Shown: piece after piece, positions 1 to 8,492 of the stretch
Position numbering within the stretch: the first letter of the stretch is position 1
Layout: every line of letters starts with the position of its first letter
DNA from: Pacificibacter maritimus
GTDB taxonomy: Bacteria; Pseudomonadota; Alphaproteobacteria; Rhodobacterales; Rhodobacteraceae
Assembly: GCF_003814915.1 (NCBI RefSeq)
Contig: NZ_RKQK01000002.1
Location: forward strand, 249,184-313,183
Direction of reading: 5' to 3'
DNA length: 64,000 nucleotides
The notes under the pieces: model-generated
The model's input: only the letters and a program-made list of their open reading frames with translations
What the model was told of the DNA's origin: nothing
Database searches by the model: none
Translations under genes and position numbers: made by a program

Positions 1-348
1 TCCGACGGCATTGAATTGATACGTGATTTTTACAACGACCGCTCCAGCACGCGATTGCTGGAAATCGAATGTGAATTTTCCGATGACTATCTAGATGGTC
101 ATGCCAAGCGGGTTGGGCTGGCGGGCGACCAAACACCCGCAGACGCAATGGAGCGGCTTTTGCCAACCATTCGATCTGATATCAATCATGAATATGATGT
201 CATTCGTGATGAAGAATTTGAAAACTACGAACGTATCTCGCAATCAAATTCTCCTGAAGAAAACGCGGCACCAATTGCACGCTTTTTACAAATTTCCGAA
301 GAAGACGCGCTGAAAATCGCCAAAACTGACTATCTGTTCTACGATTAA
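1..348 (+). CDS. Unidentified protein, C-terminal part (cut by left edge)
   Basis: The reading frame is open from the first base, so the gene probably starts outside the window; the TTG at 16 is unlikely to be the true start. The visible 115 residues are acidic, with no membrane segment, and end in a short Leu-Phe-Tyr-Asp tail. I do not recognise a family. The stop lies 17 bases before the HIT gene, so the two are probably co-transcribed. Coding is supported by the long open frame, the close spacing and an ordinary amino-acid composition; function is unknown. Confidence 0.6.
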   Translation, partial: SDGIELIRDFYNDRSSTRLLEIECEFSDDYLDGHAKRVGLAGDQTPADAMERLLPTIRSDINHEYDVIRDEEFENYERISQSNSPEENAAPIARFLQISEEDALKIAKTDYLFYD

Positions 349-365
349 GCCAAAGGAAAATCCCC

Positions 366-743
366 ATGGGCTATACATACGACGATCAAAACATTTTCGC
401 CAAAATCTTACGCGGTGAAATTCCATCTACGCCTGTGTTTGAAAGCGATCACACCATGGCCTTTCCTGATATTTCACCGCAAAAAAAGGTACATATTTTG
501 GTGATCCCAAAGGGGCCGTACCGTTGCTATGATCACTTTGTGATGGAAGCCAGCGCCGAAGAACAGCTTGATTTCTTTCGCTCAGTTGCTCTGATCGCCA
601 AGGATATGGGCCTGTGTGAAGAACATGGAGGCAACGGGTACAGGCTGGCCAGCAATTCAGGCGCGAACGGGCACCAAGAGGTGCCACATCTGCATGTGCA
701 TTTGCTGGGCGGCGAAGCTTGTGGGCCTTTAACGTCAGCCTAG
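366..743 (+). CDS. HIT family protein (histidine triad nucleotide-binding hydrolase)
   Basis: 125 residues, the usual length of an HINT-type protein. The N-terminal stretch matches the family (Phe-Ala-Lys-Ile-Leu-Arg-Gly-Glu-Ile-Pro), and the catalytic triad HLHVH sits at residues 108-112, followed by LLGG. Family members hydrolyse nucleoside phosphoramidates and related purine nucleotides in the cytoplasm; the physiological substrate here cannot be told. The start is the ATG at 366, preceded by an AAAGGAAAA Shine-Dalgarno stretch. It follows the partial gene closely and ends just before a strong hairpin terminator shared with the opposing ABC gene. Confidence 0.93.
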   Translation: MGYTYDDQNIFAKILRGEIPSTPVFESDHTMAFPDISPQKKVHILVIPKGPYRCYDHFVMEASAEEQLDFFRSVALIAKDMGLCEEHGGNGYRLASNSGANGHQEVPHLHVHLLGGEACGPLTSA

Positions 744-750
744 AAAAACG

Positions 751-776
751 AAAAGCTCCGCAGTGCGGGGCTTTTT
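751..776. terminator. Bidirectional rho-independent terminator
   Basis: An A-rich side, a GC-rich stem around a three-base AGT loop (CCGC pairing with GCGG, plus AAAAGC with GCTTTT) and a T run lie between the convergent HIT gene and ABC ATPase. The symmetric A and T runs allow it to serve both strands. Confidence 0.8.
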
Positions 777-807
777 ACAACACAGCGAGTGCTGTCTTGC
801 TTGGCCG

Positions 808-1749
808 TTATTTGCCCGAGGTCAAATCGACAAACACGTCTTCCAAATCAGGATCCACGGTCCGCACATCACCGATAACAACGCCAGCGGCTTTCACTGC
901 ATCCAAGATCACATTCGCCGAATGTTTACCGCGAGAATATGAAAACGCCAAACTGCCGTCTGACCTGCGATCCAAGACCACCCCCTCTGGCAAGTCAAAC
1001 TTATCAGGCGCGCCTCCATCAGGCTCAATCACCAAGGTTTTCGCATCCATTGCGCCAATCAGATTTTTAGTGGTGTCTCGCGCGACCACTTCGCCGTGAT
1101 TGATGATCGCGATTTCATCACACATTTCTTGCGCTTCTTCTAAGTAATGCGTGGTCAAAATGATCGTCGTGCCCTGTTCTTCGTTCAGGCGACGCACATT
1201 GGTCCACAGCATCTGACGCAACTCGATATCAACGCCCGCGGTCGGTTCATCAAGCACCAGAATTTGCGGATTGTGCACCAAAGCCTTACCCAAGAGCAAA
1301 CGCCTGCGCATCCCGCCAGACAGCGTGCGTGCATAAGCATTTGCTTTGTCGGTCAAACCGATCAGGGCCAAAATTTCATCAGATCGACGGTCTTTTTTAG
1401 GAACACCATACAAGCCCGCCTGAACTTCCAAGGCGCCACGTGGCGTAAAGAAAGGGTCAAGGTTCAATTCTTGTGGCATAACGCCAATCGCTGCGCGGGA
1501 TTGACGCGGGTTAACATCTTGGTCGAACCCCCAAATTTTAGCCTGTCCAGACGTTTTAACGACAAGACCCGCCAAAATATTGATCAAGGTTGATTTTCCT
1601 GCGCCATTTGGGCCAAGCAATCCAAAGATTGACCCCTTGGGAATGTCCAAATCGATGCCCTTCAACGCTTCCTTGTCGGGCGCAGATCCTTGGCTACGAT
1701 ATGTTTTGCGTAGGCCTTTGATCTCAATCGCGTTGCTTGTCATCGTCAT
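808..1749 (-). CDS. ABC transporter ATP-binding protein (DrrA/CcmA-like)
   Basis: 313 residues. Walker A (GPNGAGKST) lies at about 46-54, the Q-loop Gln near 93, the signature LSGGM at about 143-147, Walker B ILVLDE at about 163-168, and a switch His in TTHYLEE. The roughly 80-residue C-terminal extension after the nucleotide-binding domain is typical of the drug/lipid exporter subfamily (DrrA, YadG). Such proteins energise an ABC-2 type permease in the inner membrane. No permease gene follows: the next gene downstream is the convergent HIT gene, so the partner must lie elsewhere. The ATG at 1749 is the first plausible start; a second Met is at residue 3. Confidence 0.92.
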   Translation of the reverse strand: MTMTSNAIEIKGLRKTYRSQGSAPDKEALKGIDLDIPKGSIFGLLGPNGAGKSTLINILAGLVVKTSGQAKIWGFDQDVNPRQSRAAIGVMPQELNLDPFFTPRGALEVQAGLYGVPKKDRRSDEILALIGLTDKANAYARTLSGGMRRRLLLGKALVHNPQILVLDEPTAGVDIELRQMLWTNVRRLNEEQGTTIILTTHYLEEAQEMCDEIAIINHGEVVARDTTKNLIGAMDAKTLVIEPDGGAPDKFDLPEGVVLDRRSDGSLAFSYSRGKHSANVILDAVKAAGVVIGDVRTVDPDLEDVFVDLTSGK

Positions 1750-1925
1750 TCCCCTATCGCCGTTTCATGCGCATATAGCGTCGCAACCCCTTGCTCGTAC
1801 TGTGAGGATCGCTATCATAGGACTTTGACATAAGCCGAACAAACCGCTTCGGCAACAGTGACTGCCTGCGCACCACCTGTGCATCAAATCAACAGACGGC
1901 GTATAGCCAAAAGTGAGCGACGAAT

Positions 1926-2111
1926 ATGACCAACACCGCCCCAGAAACTGAAATCGTATCAACATGGAAAGTCTCTTGTGATGGCGCAGAAGGGGCGTTG
2001 GGTCACCCGCGCGTCTGGCTTGTTTTGCCTCATGACACGGGCTATGTTGAATGTGGATATTGCGATAAGAAATTCATCCACACATCATCAAGAATGGCCG
2101 ACGAAGCCTAA
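1926..2111 (+). CDS. Zinc-finger domain protein (zf-CHCC type)
   Basis: A 61-residue protein with Cys18, His27, Cys43 and Cys46 in the spacing of the zf-CHCC family, which also includes the mitochondrial complex I subunit NDUFS6. The closing CGYC knuckle after GYVE is characteristic. Alphaproteobacterial homologues are short stand-alone proteins. A role in complex I or iron-sulfur assembly is only inferred from the family. The gene is monocistronic as far as can be seen, divergent from the ABC ATPase. Confidence 0.85.
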   Translation: MTNTAPETEIVSTWKVSCDGAEGALGHPRVWLVLPHDTGYVECGYCDKKFIHTSSRMADEA

Positions 2112-2195
2112 AATGGTTCAAATCTAGCGCATCGCAATGATGCCCTTTGCGTGTCGCGCTAAATGCGGCGCGCGGACAGTCTTTGATCTTTTTTT

Positions 2196-2241
2196 AAACT
2201 TTCAGTTTTAGCATGAAGATATGCGCAAAAACTGAAAGTTT
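2196..2241. promoter_or_regulatory. Paired dyad operator candidate upstream of the globin gene
   Basis: Two 13-base dyads, AAACTTTCAGTTT (2196-2208) and AAACTGAAAGTTT (2229-2241), each read AAACT-N3-AGTTT and are centred 33 bases apart, close to three helical turns. Together they also form a perfect 14-base inverted repeat (2196-2209 with 2228-2241). The second dyad ends six bases before the globin ATG and would cover the ribosome-binding region. The arrangement suggests cooperative binding of a dimeric repressor, or an mRNA hairpin that masks the start. The regulator is unknown. Confidence 0.6.
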
Positions 2242-2247
2242 ATCCCC

Positions 2248-2670
2248 ATGTTTACTCAAATTCAGACCGATCTTATTCGCAGCAGTTTCGCGGCTGTGAT
2301 GGCGACGCGACCTGAAATGGCGACAGATTTTTACACGCGCTTGTTTATAACCGCCCCACAGCTGCGCGATATGTTTCCCCAAGACGTCACGACCCAAGCC
2401 ACGAAATTGGAAGCGACACTGCAAGTGGCCCTAAGTACGCTTGGGGCCCCAGAAACCCTGATTGCCCCCCTACACGCTTTAGGTGCACGCCACGCAAAAA
2501 TCGGCGTGCAAGACTGTTACTATATAACGGTCAGCGAAGTGTTGCTTGACACCTTAGCCGCAGAAGCTGGCGATCTTTGGACGGCTGAAACATCGCAGGC
2601 ATGGGGCGCCTTGCTGGAATTCATTTCAAAGACCATGATCGAAGGCGCAAAACACGCAAGAGCAGCCTAA
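2248..2670 (+). CDS. Single-domain globin (bacterial haemoglobin)
   Basis: 140 residues, the length of a Vitreoscilla-type haemoglobin. The proximal haem ligand is probably His82 (Gly-Ala-Arg-His-Ala), the CD1 Phe is Phe43 in Asp-Met-Phe-Pro, and Gln50 fits the distal E7 position. There is no FAD/NAD reductase domain, so it is not a flavohaemoglobin. Family members bind O2 and NO; NO dioxygenation with a separate reductase or oxygen delivery are the usual proposals. The tight dyad pair directly upstream suggests specific, possibly NO- or redox-linked, control (inference). No clear Shine-Dalgarno is visible outside the dyad. Confidence 0.88.
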   Translation: MFTQIQTDLIRSSFAAVMATRPEMATDFYTRLFITAPQLRDMFPQDVTTQATKLEATLQVALSTLGAPETLIAPLHALGARHAKIGVQDCYYITVSEVLLDTLAAEAGDLWTAETSQAWGALLEFISKTMIEGAKHARAA

Positions 2671-2774
2671 GTGGCTGACGCTTTCAACAGTTTTACCCCG
2701 ATCTGCGCTTGCGGATAGGGGTGACATTCGTGTTATCAAAGCCCGAGATAATCAGACACAGGGCGGCACGTATT

Positions 2775-5588
2775 ATGGCATTCGGCAAGGGACATCACCT
2801 TCACCTCATCGACGGTTCAGCCTTTATTTTCCGCGCATATCACGCCCTGCCTCCACTTACGCGCAAATCCGATGGCCTGCCCGTTGGGGCTGTGTCTGGA
2901 TTTTCCAACATGTTGTACCGTTATATCGAAGGCAACACAGGCCCAGACGCCCCGACACACGCGGCTGTGATTTTTGACTACTCAGGCAAAAGCTTTCGAA
3001 ACGATATTTATCCACAGTACAAAGCAAACCGCCCCCCCGCGCCCGAAGATTTGATCCCGCAGTTTCCTCTGACGCGCGACGCGACGCGTGCTTTCAACAT
3101 TTCTTGTATCGAAGTCGAAGGCTTTGAGGCCGATGACATCATCGCCACGCTGTCTTGCCAAGCCCGCGATGCGGGCGCGCGCGTGACGATCATTTCATCA
3201 GACAAAGATTTAATGCAATTGATCGGCGATGGCGTTGAAATGCTGGACCCGATGAAAAACAAACGCATCGATTCAGATGGGGTTGCCGAAAAATTCGGTG
3301 TTGGGCCACAGCGTGTGGTCGACGTGCAAGCCTTGGCAGGTGACAGCGTTGACAACGTACCTGGCGCGCCTGGGATTGGCATCAAAACAGCTGCGCTTTT
3401 GATCAATGAATACGGCGACCTCGATACTTTGTTGTCCCGCGCCTCAGAAATCAAACAGCCCAAACGCCGTGAAAGCCTGATCAACAACGAAGAACTCATC
3501 CGCATTTCGCGTGATCTGGTGAAACTGGATTGTGATATGGACTTAGACTTTACGCTGGACAGCCTTGAAGTCAAAGGGCCTGATGCAGATCAACTTGTTG
3601 AATTCTTAGCGAAAATGGAATTCAGAACTATGGTCAAACGGGCGACAGAACGCTACGGCGTTGAAGCCCCCGACCTGCCAGATGCCTCAGCATCAGCCAG
3701 CGGTGCAGCCCCGCAAACACAATCCGCAGTGCCTGAAACGAAACCTTTCGATCTGGATGCCTATGAACATATCCGTGATATGGGCGCGTTAGAGCGCTGG
3801 ATCGACGATATTTACGAACGTGGCTATGTGGCCGTAGACACGGAAACCATGGGCCTTGATGCCATGCAGGTCGATCTTGTTGGGGTTTCAATGTGTGTCG
3901 AGGCAGGAAAGGCATGTTACATTCCCCTGACGCATAAAGCTGGCGATGACGATTTATTTGGTGGCGACAGCTTGGTTGAAGGGCAACTGCCGCTTGATTT
4001 GGTCATCGATACGTTGCGCCCCATGTTGCAAGACCCGAGCATCATGAAAATTGGCCAGAATATGAAATATGACGCCAAGATTTTTGCCCGCTACGACGTA
4101 ACAGTCGCGCCCTATGACGACACGATGCTTTTGTCATACGCCCTGCATGCAGGCCTGCACAATCACGGCATGGATGCTTTGTCAGAACGGTACTTGAACC
4201 ATACGCCGATCCCAACGAAGGAATTGTTGGGGTCAGGTAAGTCCATGATTACGTTTGATAAGGTCGAGATCGGCAAAGCTGTCCGCTACGCGGCCGAAGA
4301 CGCCGACATCACCTTGCGCCTGTGGCAGATCTTCAAACCAAAACTCCACGCAGAACAGGTGACCACTGTTTACGAGACGCTGGAACGCCCCCTATCGCCC
4401 GTACTGACCCAAATGGAGCGCAACGGCATTAAAGTCGACCGCGACGTTCTATCGCGCATGTCCAATAATTTTGCACAAAAAATGGCGGGGCTTGAGGCCG
4501 AAATTCAAGAGCTCGCAGGGCAAGAATTCAACGTGGGATCGCCCAAGCAATTGGGTGAAATCCTTTTTGATAAGTTGGAATTGCCCGGTGGTAAAAAGGG
4601 AAAAACAGGGGCTTACGCCACGGGGGTCGACATATTGGAAGACCTTGCTGCTGAGGGTCATGAATTGCCCGCGCGCGTGATGGATTGGCGTCAGTTGTCA
4701 AAGCTAAAATCGACCTACACGGATGCTTTGCAAACCTTTATAAATCCAGACACAGGCCGTGTGCATACGTCTTACATTCAAACGGGCGCTGTCACTGGGC
4801 GGATGTCATCCAGTGATCCGAACTTGCAAAATATTCCAGTGCGCTCGGAAGAAGGCCGTAAAATTCGCCAAGCCTTTGTAGCAGACAGCGGTAAAAAACT
4901 AATTTCTCTGGATTATTCACAAATCGAGCTGCGTATTTTGGCCCATGTCGCCAAAATCGACAGTCTGAAACAGGCCTTTAAAGATGGTCATGACATTCAC
5001 GCCATGACCGCATCAGAAATGTTTGACGTGCCGATCGAGGGCATGGACCCAATGGTGCGCCGCCAAGCGAAAGCCATCAACTTTGGCGTGATTTACGGCA
5101 TTTCAGGCTTTGGATTGGCACGTAATCTGCGCATTCCGCGCAAGGAAGCCCAAGGCTTTATCGACCGCTATTTTGAACGCTTTCCAGGTATCAAAGAATA
5201 CATGGACGAAACTGTGGCCTTTGCTAAAGAGCACAAATATGTTGAAACACTATTTGGCCGCAAAATTCACACGCCAGAGATCGCCGCAAAAGGTCCGCAA
5301 GCGGGCTTTGCCAAACGCGCGGCCATCAACGCACCGATCCAAGGGACTGCCGCCGACATCATCCGCCGCGCGATGATCCGTATGCCCGACGCGATTGCGG
5401 ACCTGCCTGCAAAAATGCTGCTGCAAGTGCACGATGAATTGATTTTTGAGGTCGATGGAAACGCCTGCGATGCGGTCATCGAAGCCGTCAAAGACGTTAT
5501 GGAAAACGCAGCGGAACCTGCCGTGCACCTAGACGTACCAATTGAAGTGGACGCAGGCATCGGCGACAACTGGGCCGAGGCACATTAA
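2775..5588 (+). CDS. polA: DNA polymerase I
   Basis: Taken from the ATG at 2775 (937 residues), because the protein's conserved N-terminus (His-Leu-Ile-Asp-Gly-Ser) follows directly; an upstream start at 2709 would add 22 unconserved residues. Domains in order: 5' nuclease (about 1-290) with a helix-hairpin-helix (GAPGIGIKTA), 3'-5' exonuclease with DTE at residues 355-357, which keeps the catalytic acidic residues so proofreading looks intact, and the polymerase domain with motif A (Asp713 in LDYSQIELR), motif B (RRQAKAINFGVIYG) and motif C (VHDE, Asp887). It fills gaps in Okazaki fragments and in excision repair. Complete, with no frameshift. Confidence 0.97.
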   Translation: MAFGKGHHLHLIDGSAFIFRAYHALPPLTRKSDGLPVGAVSGFSNMLYRYIEGNTGPDAPTHAAVIFDYSGKSFRNDIYPQYKANRPPAPEDLIPQFPLTRDATRAFNISCIEVEGFEADDIIATLSCQARDAGARVTIISSDKDLMQLIGDGVEMLDPMKNKRIDSDGVAEKFGVGPQRVVDVQALAGDSVDNVPGAPGIGIKTAALLINEYGDLDTLLSRASEIKQPKRRESLINNEELIRISRDLVKLDCDMDLDFTLDSLEVKGPDADQLVEFLAKMEFRTMVKRATERYGVEAPDLPDASASASGAAPQTQSAVPETKPFDLDAYEHIRDMGALERWIDDIYERGYVAVDTETMGLDAMQVDLVGVSMCVEAGKACYIPLTHKAGDDDLFGGDSLVEGQLPLDLVIDTLRPMLQDPSIMKIGQNMKYDAKIFARYDVTVAPYDDTMLLSYALHAGLHNHGMDALSERYLNHTPIPTKELLGSGKSMITFDKVEIGKAVRYAAEDADITLRLWQIFKPKLHAEQVTTVYETLERPLSPVLTQMERNGIKVDRDVLSRMSNNFAQKMAGLEAEIQELAGQEFNVGSPKQLGEILFDKLELPGGKKGKTGAYATGVDILEDLAAEGHELPARVMDWRQLSKLKSTYTDALQTFINPDTGRVHTSYIQTGAVTGRMSSSDPNLQNIPVRSEEGRKIRQAFVADSGKKLISLDYSQIELRILAHVAKIDSLKQAFKDGHDIHAMTASEMFDVPIEGMDPMVRRQAKAINFGVIYGISGFGLARNLRIPRKEAQGFIDRYFERFPGIKEYMDETVAFAKEHKYVETLFGRKIHTPEIAAKGPQAGFAKRAAINAPIQGTAADIIRRAMIRMPDAIADLPAKMLLQVHDELIFEVDGNACDAVIEAVKDVMENAAEPAVHLDVPIEVDAGIGDNWAEAH

Positions 5589-5639
5589 CACTATCACTGT
5601 TCTTTAAAAGTTCAGATGAGATGATCCGTAATCTGGGTT

Positions 5640-5850
5640 AAATAGCGCTGGCAAGATCAACACCTAAGGCTGCCTTGTCCTGCCAGCGCGACATGCGCCT
5701 TAAATTCTGGCGCATGCTGTTTGCGTTTCGACGTCTCTGATTTTCTTCTCGTCGAAGATCAGCAGACTGAAAATCGTAGATTACGTCACTGTCAGAATTT
5801 CGGGGGGCGCTCAATCTGCAAAAGCCACATTGCAGACTTCCCCCCGCACT
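5640..5850. other. Hairpin-rich intergenic region, candidate structured RNA
   Basis: The 331 bases between polA and the convergent PfkB kinase hold no coding frame that I can support. They do contain successive perfect inverted repeats: GCGCTGGCA (5645-5653) with 5681-5689; CATGCGCC (5692-5699) with 5709-5716; TTCGACG (5727-5733) with 5750-5756; and a nested pair, CGGGGGG (5801-5807) with 5840-5846, enclosing TCTGCAA (5815-5821) with 5830-5836. None is followed by a proper T run, so they do not look like ordinary terminators. A structured small RNA or a 3' UTR element is possible. It lacks the hallmarks I know of tmRNA, SRP RNA or RNase P RNA. Confidence 0.45.
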
Positions 5851-5919
5851 TTCCTAGAAACACAAAACGCACAGGTTAGTCTGGGGGCTTTGTCTTCATG
5901 GCTCGTCTAGCGAAAGGAT

Positions 5920-6906
5920 TTAAATCAGTCCTTTTTCCGCAAACAACTCTTTCAAATCCGCTTCTGGGCGAGGGCCAATGTGGGAAATCACTTCTGCAGC
6001 AGCGACGCAGCCCATACGGCCCGCAGTTTCTAATGTCTGGCCTGTGGCAAAGCCATAGAGGAAACCTGCAGCGAATTGATCGCCTGCGCCCGTAGTATCA
6101 ACAGGTTGTACGCGGTCGACTTTTACGGTGACTGTTTCGTCGCCTTGCACCAAAACAACGCCCTCCCCGCCCAATGTGCAAACGACCAGACCGCATTCAG
6201 AAGCTGCTGTTTCCAAGGCAGTTGAAAGATCGGTTTCATACAGGCTGGCCCATTCGTGTTCGTTGCCGATCACATAGTCCATTTCCTTGACGAATTTGCG
6301 AAAATCATCGCGGTGCCGGTCAACGCAGAATGGATCAGACAGTGAAATACCAACTTTGCCGCCTGCCGCTTTGGTCAGTTTTGCGGCTTGATCAAATGCG
6401 TGTTTGCCTTTGTCTTTGTCGTATAGGTAGCCTTCAAGGAACAAAATATCGGCGTCTTCGGCGACATCGGCGGACACATCGTCAGCTGAGATTTCGGACG
6501 AAATTCCAAGATATGTGTTCATCGAACGCTCGCCATCTGGAGAGACAAAAATCATAGACCGTGATGTCGGCAGCTCGCCCCCCGCAACAGGTGGGTTCAC
6601 AAAAGTCGTGCCGTCATTTTCCATTTCTTTGGCGTAAAACTGGCCCAAAGCGTCGTCATGTACACGGCCGATAAAGCCTGTTTTCAAGCCCAAATTACCA
6701 AGACCCGCGAGCGTATTTGCAACAGAGCCACCTGGTGCCTGAACACGGTTTGTCATGGAACCGTAAAGCATTTCACCACGCTCACGTTCGACAAGCTGCA
6801 TAATGCCTTTTTCAATGCCCATGAGTTCAAGAAAATTATCATTTTCCTGCGCGATGACATCGACAACAGCGTTCCCCATGCCGACAACTTGGTATTTTTT
6901 AGTCAA
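5920..6906 (-). CDS. PfkB-family kinase, probable adenosine kinase
   Basis: 328 residues with the PfkB fold: an N-terminal Gly-Met-Gly-Asn-Ala-Val-Val-Asp-Val start of the lid region, a GGS substrate loop (Ala-Pro-Gly-Gly-Ser-Val-Ala-Asn), and the C-terminal DTTGAGD motif with the catalytic Asp. Alphaproteobacterial relatives of this length are annotated as adenosine kinase, which phosphorylates adenosine to AMP; substrate choice cannot be read from the sequence. The start is a TTG at 6906 with GAGGAG seven to nine bases upstream. It overlaps the nth stop by eight bases (TTGACTAA), so translation is probably coupled to nth. Confidence 0.85.
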   Translation of the reverse strand: MTKKYQVVGMGNAVVDVIAQENDNFLELMGIEKGIMQLVERERGEMLYGSMTNRVQAPGGSVANTLAGLGNLGLKTGFIGRVHDDALGQFYAKEMENDGTTFVNPPVAGGELPTSRSMIFVSPDGERSMNTYLGISSEISADDVSADVAEDADILFLEGYLYDKDKGKHAFDQAAKLTKAAGGKVGISLSDPFCVDRHRDDFRKFVKEMDYVIGNEHEWASLYETDLSTALETAASECGLVVCTLGGEGVVLVQGDETVTVKVDRVQPVDTTGAGDQFAAGFLYGFATGQTLETAGRMGCVAAAEVISHIGPRPEADLKELFAEKGLI

Positions 6907-7546
6907 AGTTCTTCTCCTCGAAGGCGCAGATGTCTCGTATCAAACAGGTGCTGCACAAAGGTTTACGCGCTTTGCAGGTATAGCGACCATGCAATATCAT
7001 CCAGTGATGCGCGTGTTGTTGAAATGGCGCGGGAATATGGTCTTCGATGGCGCGCTCAACCGCGACAACATCTTTGCCAACAGCCACGCCAGAGCGATTT
7101 CCAAAGCGCATGATATGCGTATCGACAGCTTGTGTGGGCACATGCCACCACATATTCAAAACCACATTGGCCGTTTTACGCCCGACACCCGGCAGGCTTT
7201 CCAAGGCGGCCCGCGACGACGGCACAGTCCCGTCAAACTCATCAACCAAGATTTGCGCAGTCTTCATGACGTTTTTGGCCTTTTGGCGAAACAAGCCAAT
7301 GGTTTTGATATGTTCGGTTAAGTCTTCGATGCCAAGATCGAGCATTTTTTGCGGTGTATCTGCAATTTTAAACAACTCTTTGGTGGCTTTATTAACGCCA
7401 ACATCTGTGGCCTGCGCAGACAAAGCCACGGCCACGACCAAAGTATAGGCATTGGTATGGTCCAATTCGCCCTTCGGTTCCGCGTCAACGGATTGAAACC
7501 GTGTAAAGATTTCGGTGATCTGATGATAATCAAGTTGTTTAACCAT
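6899..7546 (-). CDS. nth: Endonuclease III
   Basis: DNA glycosylase/AP lyase that removes oxidised pyrimidines. Taken from the ATG at 7546 (215 residues), which aligns with the family's N-terminus; a further upstream start at 7582 would add 12 residues. The helix-hairpin-helix LPGVGRKTA carries the catalytic Lys at about residue 124, and the catalytic Asp is at about 142 in VDTHI. The C-terminal Cys-X6-Cys-X2-Cys-X5-Cys pattern binds the 4Fe-4S cluster. It forms a two-gene operon with the downstream kinase, overlapping it by eight bases. Confidence 0.96.
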   Translation of the reverse strand: MVKQLDYHQITEIFTRFQSVDAEPKGELDHTNAYTLVVAVALSAQATDVGVNKATKELFKIADTPQKMLDLGIEDLTEHIKTIGLFRQKAKNVMKTAQILVDEFDGTVPSSRAALESLPGVGRKTANVVLNMWWHVPTQAVDTHIMRFGNRSGVAVGKDVVAVERAIEDHIPAPFQQHAHHWMILHGRYTCKARKPLCSTCLIRDICAFEEKNFD

Positions 7547-7689
7547 AAAGGGATTAATGCCCGTTTGCGCCTTTAACAGCAAGCATCAGGTTTTCATAAA
7601 ATTGCAGATAGATTGTGAAAAACAATTAAGTCACCCTTGAGTAATTCGGTGCAAGGTGAACCTATCAAGTATTAGCGGGATGGCGGAAC

Positions 7690-8397
7690 ATGCACTCTTC
7701 ATTTGGAACTTTTGAGCAACCAGACACTGGCGATACGCTTGCCCTTTGGGACGCCGACAGCGAAAGTCCAACTGCCCAGCTTCCCTCTACCCCCGCGGGT
7801 CTTACTGGCTGTGGTCCCAATGTGATGATCGAAACAGCGGAGGGGCCGCAACCCGCCGAGTGGCTGCGCAGCGGCGATCTGGTTTTAACCCGCGACAACG
7901 GCTATCAACCTGTCGTTTGGGTCGGGCGCAGCAGTTTAAACGATCCGGGCGCTCTGCCCCCTTTACGCGTCAACTCCGGCGCTCTTGGGCACAATACACC
8001 CGCACATGATTTGGTCGTGTCACCAAATCACAAAATCTTGCTCAACTCTCCTCTTGTGGATCTATATTTTGGCAATGATGAAGTCCTTGCCCCCGCCAGC
8101 GACATTGCCACAGAAGATGAAATAAATTTTGAGGCCCCAGAATCCAACTATGCATACTGCCATATCCTGTTTGCGCAGCATGAAGTGATTCTGAGCGAAG
8201 GAATCTGGATCGAAAGCCTGTTTCCTAACGAAGAAACGCTTAATTTTCTTGGCCCTGACATCGCGCACATCATCGCGGAACGTCTAGGGCCAGATTTTGC
8301 AACAAGCAAAACAGCGCGAATGTGTCTGCACAAAGGGGAAGCCGTGGTGCTGAAACCGCGTCAAGCCGTAGCGGCACGACGGACGATAGCAGCTTGA
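7690..8397 (+). CDS. Hint-domain protein (short, Hint_2-like)
   Basis: 235 residues. The central part (about 45-180) follows the Hint_2 pattern: GCGPNVMIETAEG, then a Leu-Arg-Ser-Gly-Asp-Leu-Val turn, Trp-Val-Gly-Arg, an Asp-Leu-Val-Val-Ser-Pro-Asn-His block B, and a distal His in the AQHEV motif. The usual nucleophile context Cys-Phe-X-X-Gly-Thr is replaced by Gly-Cys-Gly-Pro-Asn, so self-splicing or cleavage activity is uncertain. There is no signal peptide or flanking extein. Proteins of this type are abundant in Rhodobacteraceae and are mostly uncharacterised. A second, longer relative lies at 49033. Confidence 0.75.
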   Translation: MHSSFGTFEQPDTGDTLALWDADSESPTAQLPSTPAGLTGCGPNVMIETAEGPQPAEWLRSGDLVLTRDNGYQPVVWVGRSSLNDPGALPPLRVNSGALGHNTPAHDLVVSPNHKILLNSPLVDLYFGNDEVLAPASDIATEDEINFEAPESNYAYCHILFAQHEVILSEGIWIESLFPNEETLNFLGPDIAHIIAERLGPDFATSKTARMCLHKGEAVVLKPRQAVAARRTIAA

Positions 8398-8492
8398 TCC
8401 GACATGACGCATCGATGCCGATGATTGAACAGGTTTCGGGTCGCCTTTTTACATTGATTGGCTAGACTGACGAAAACATCAGTGAGCGCCAA

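Noticed and set aside
7690-8397. Hint gene as an intein inside a host protein
   Set aside because: No flanking extein frame continues on either side, and the Hint block stands alone.
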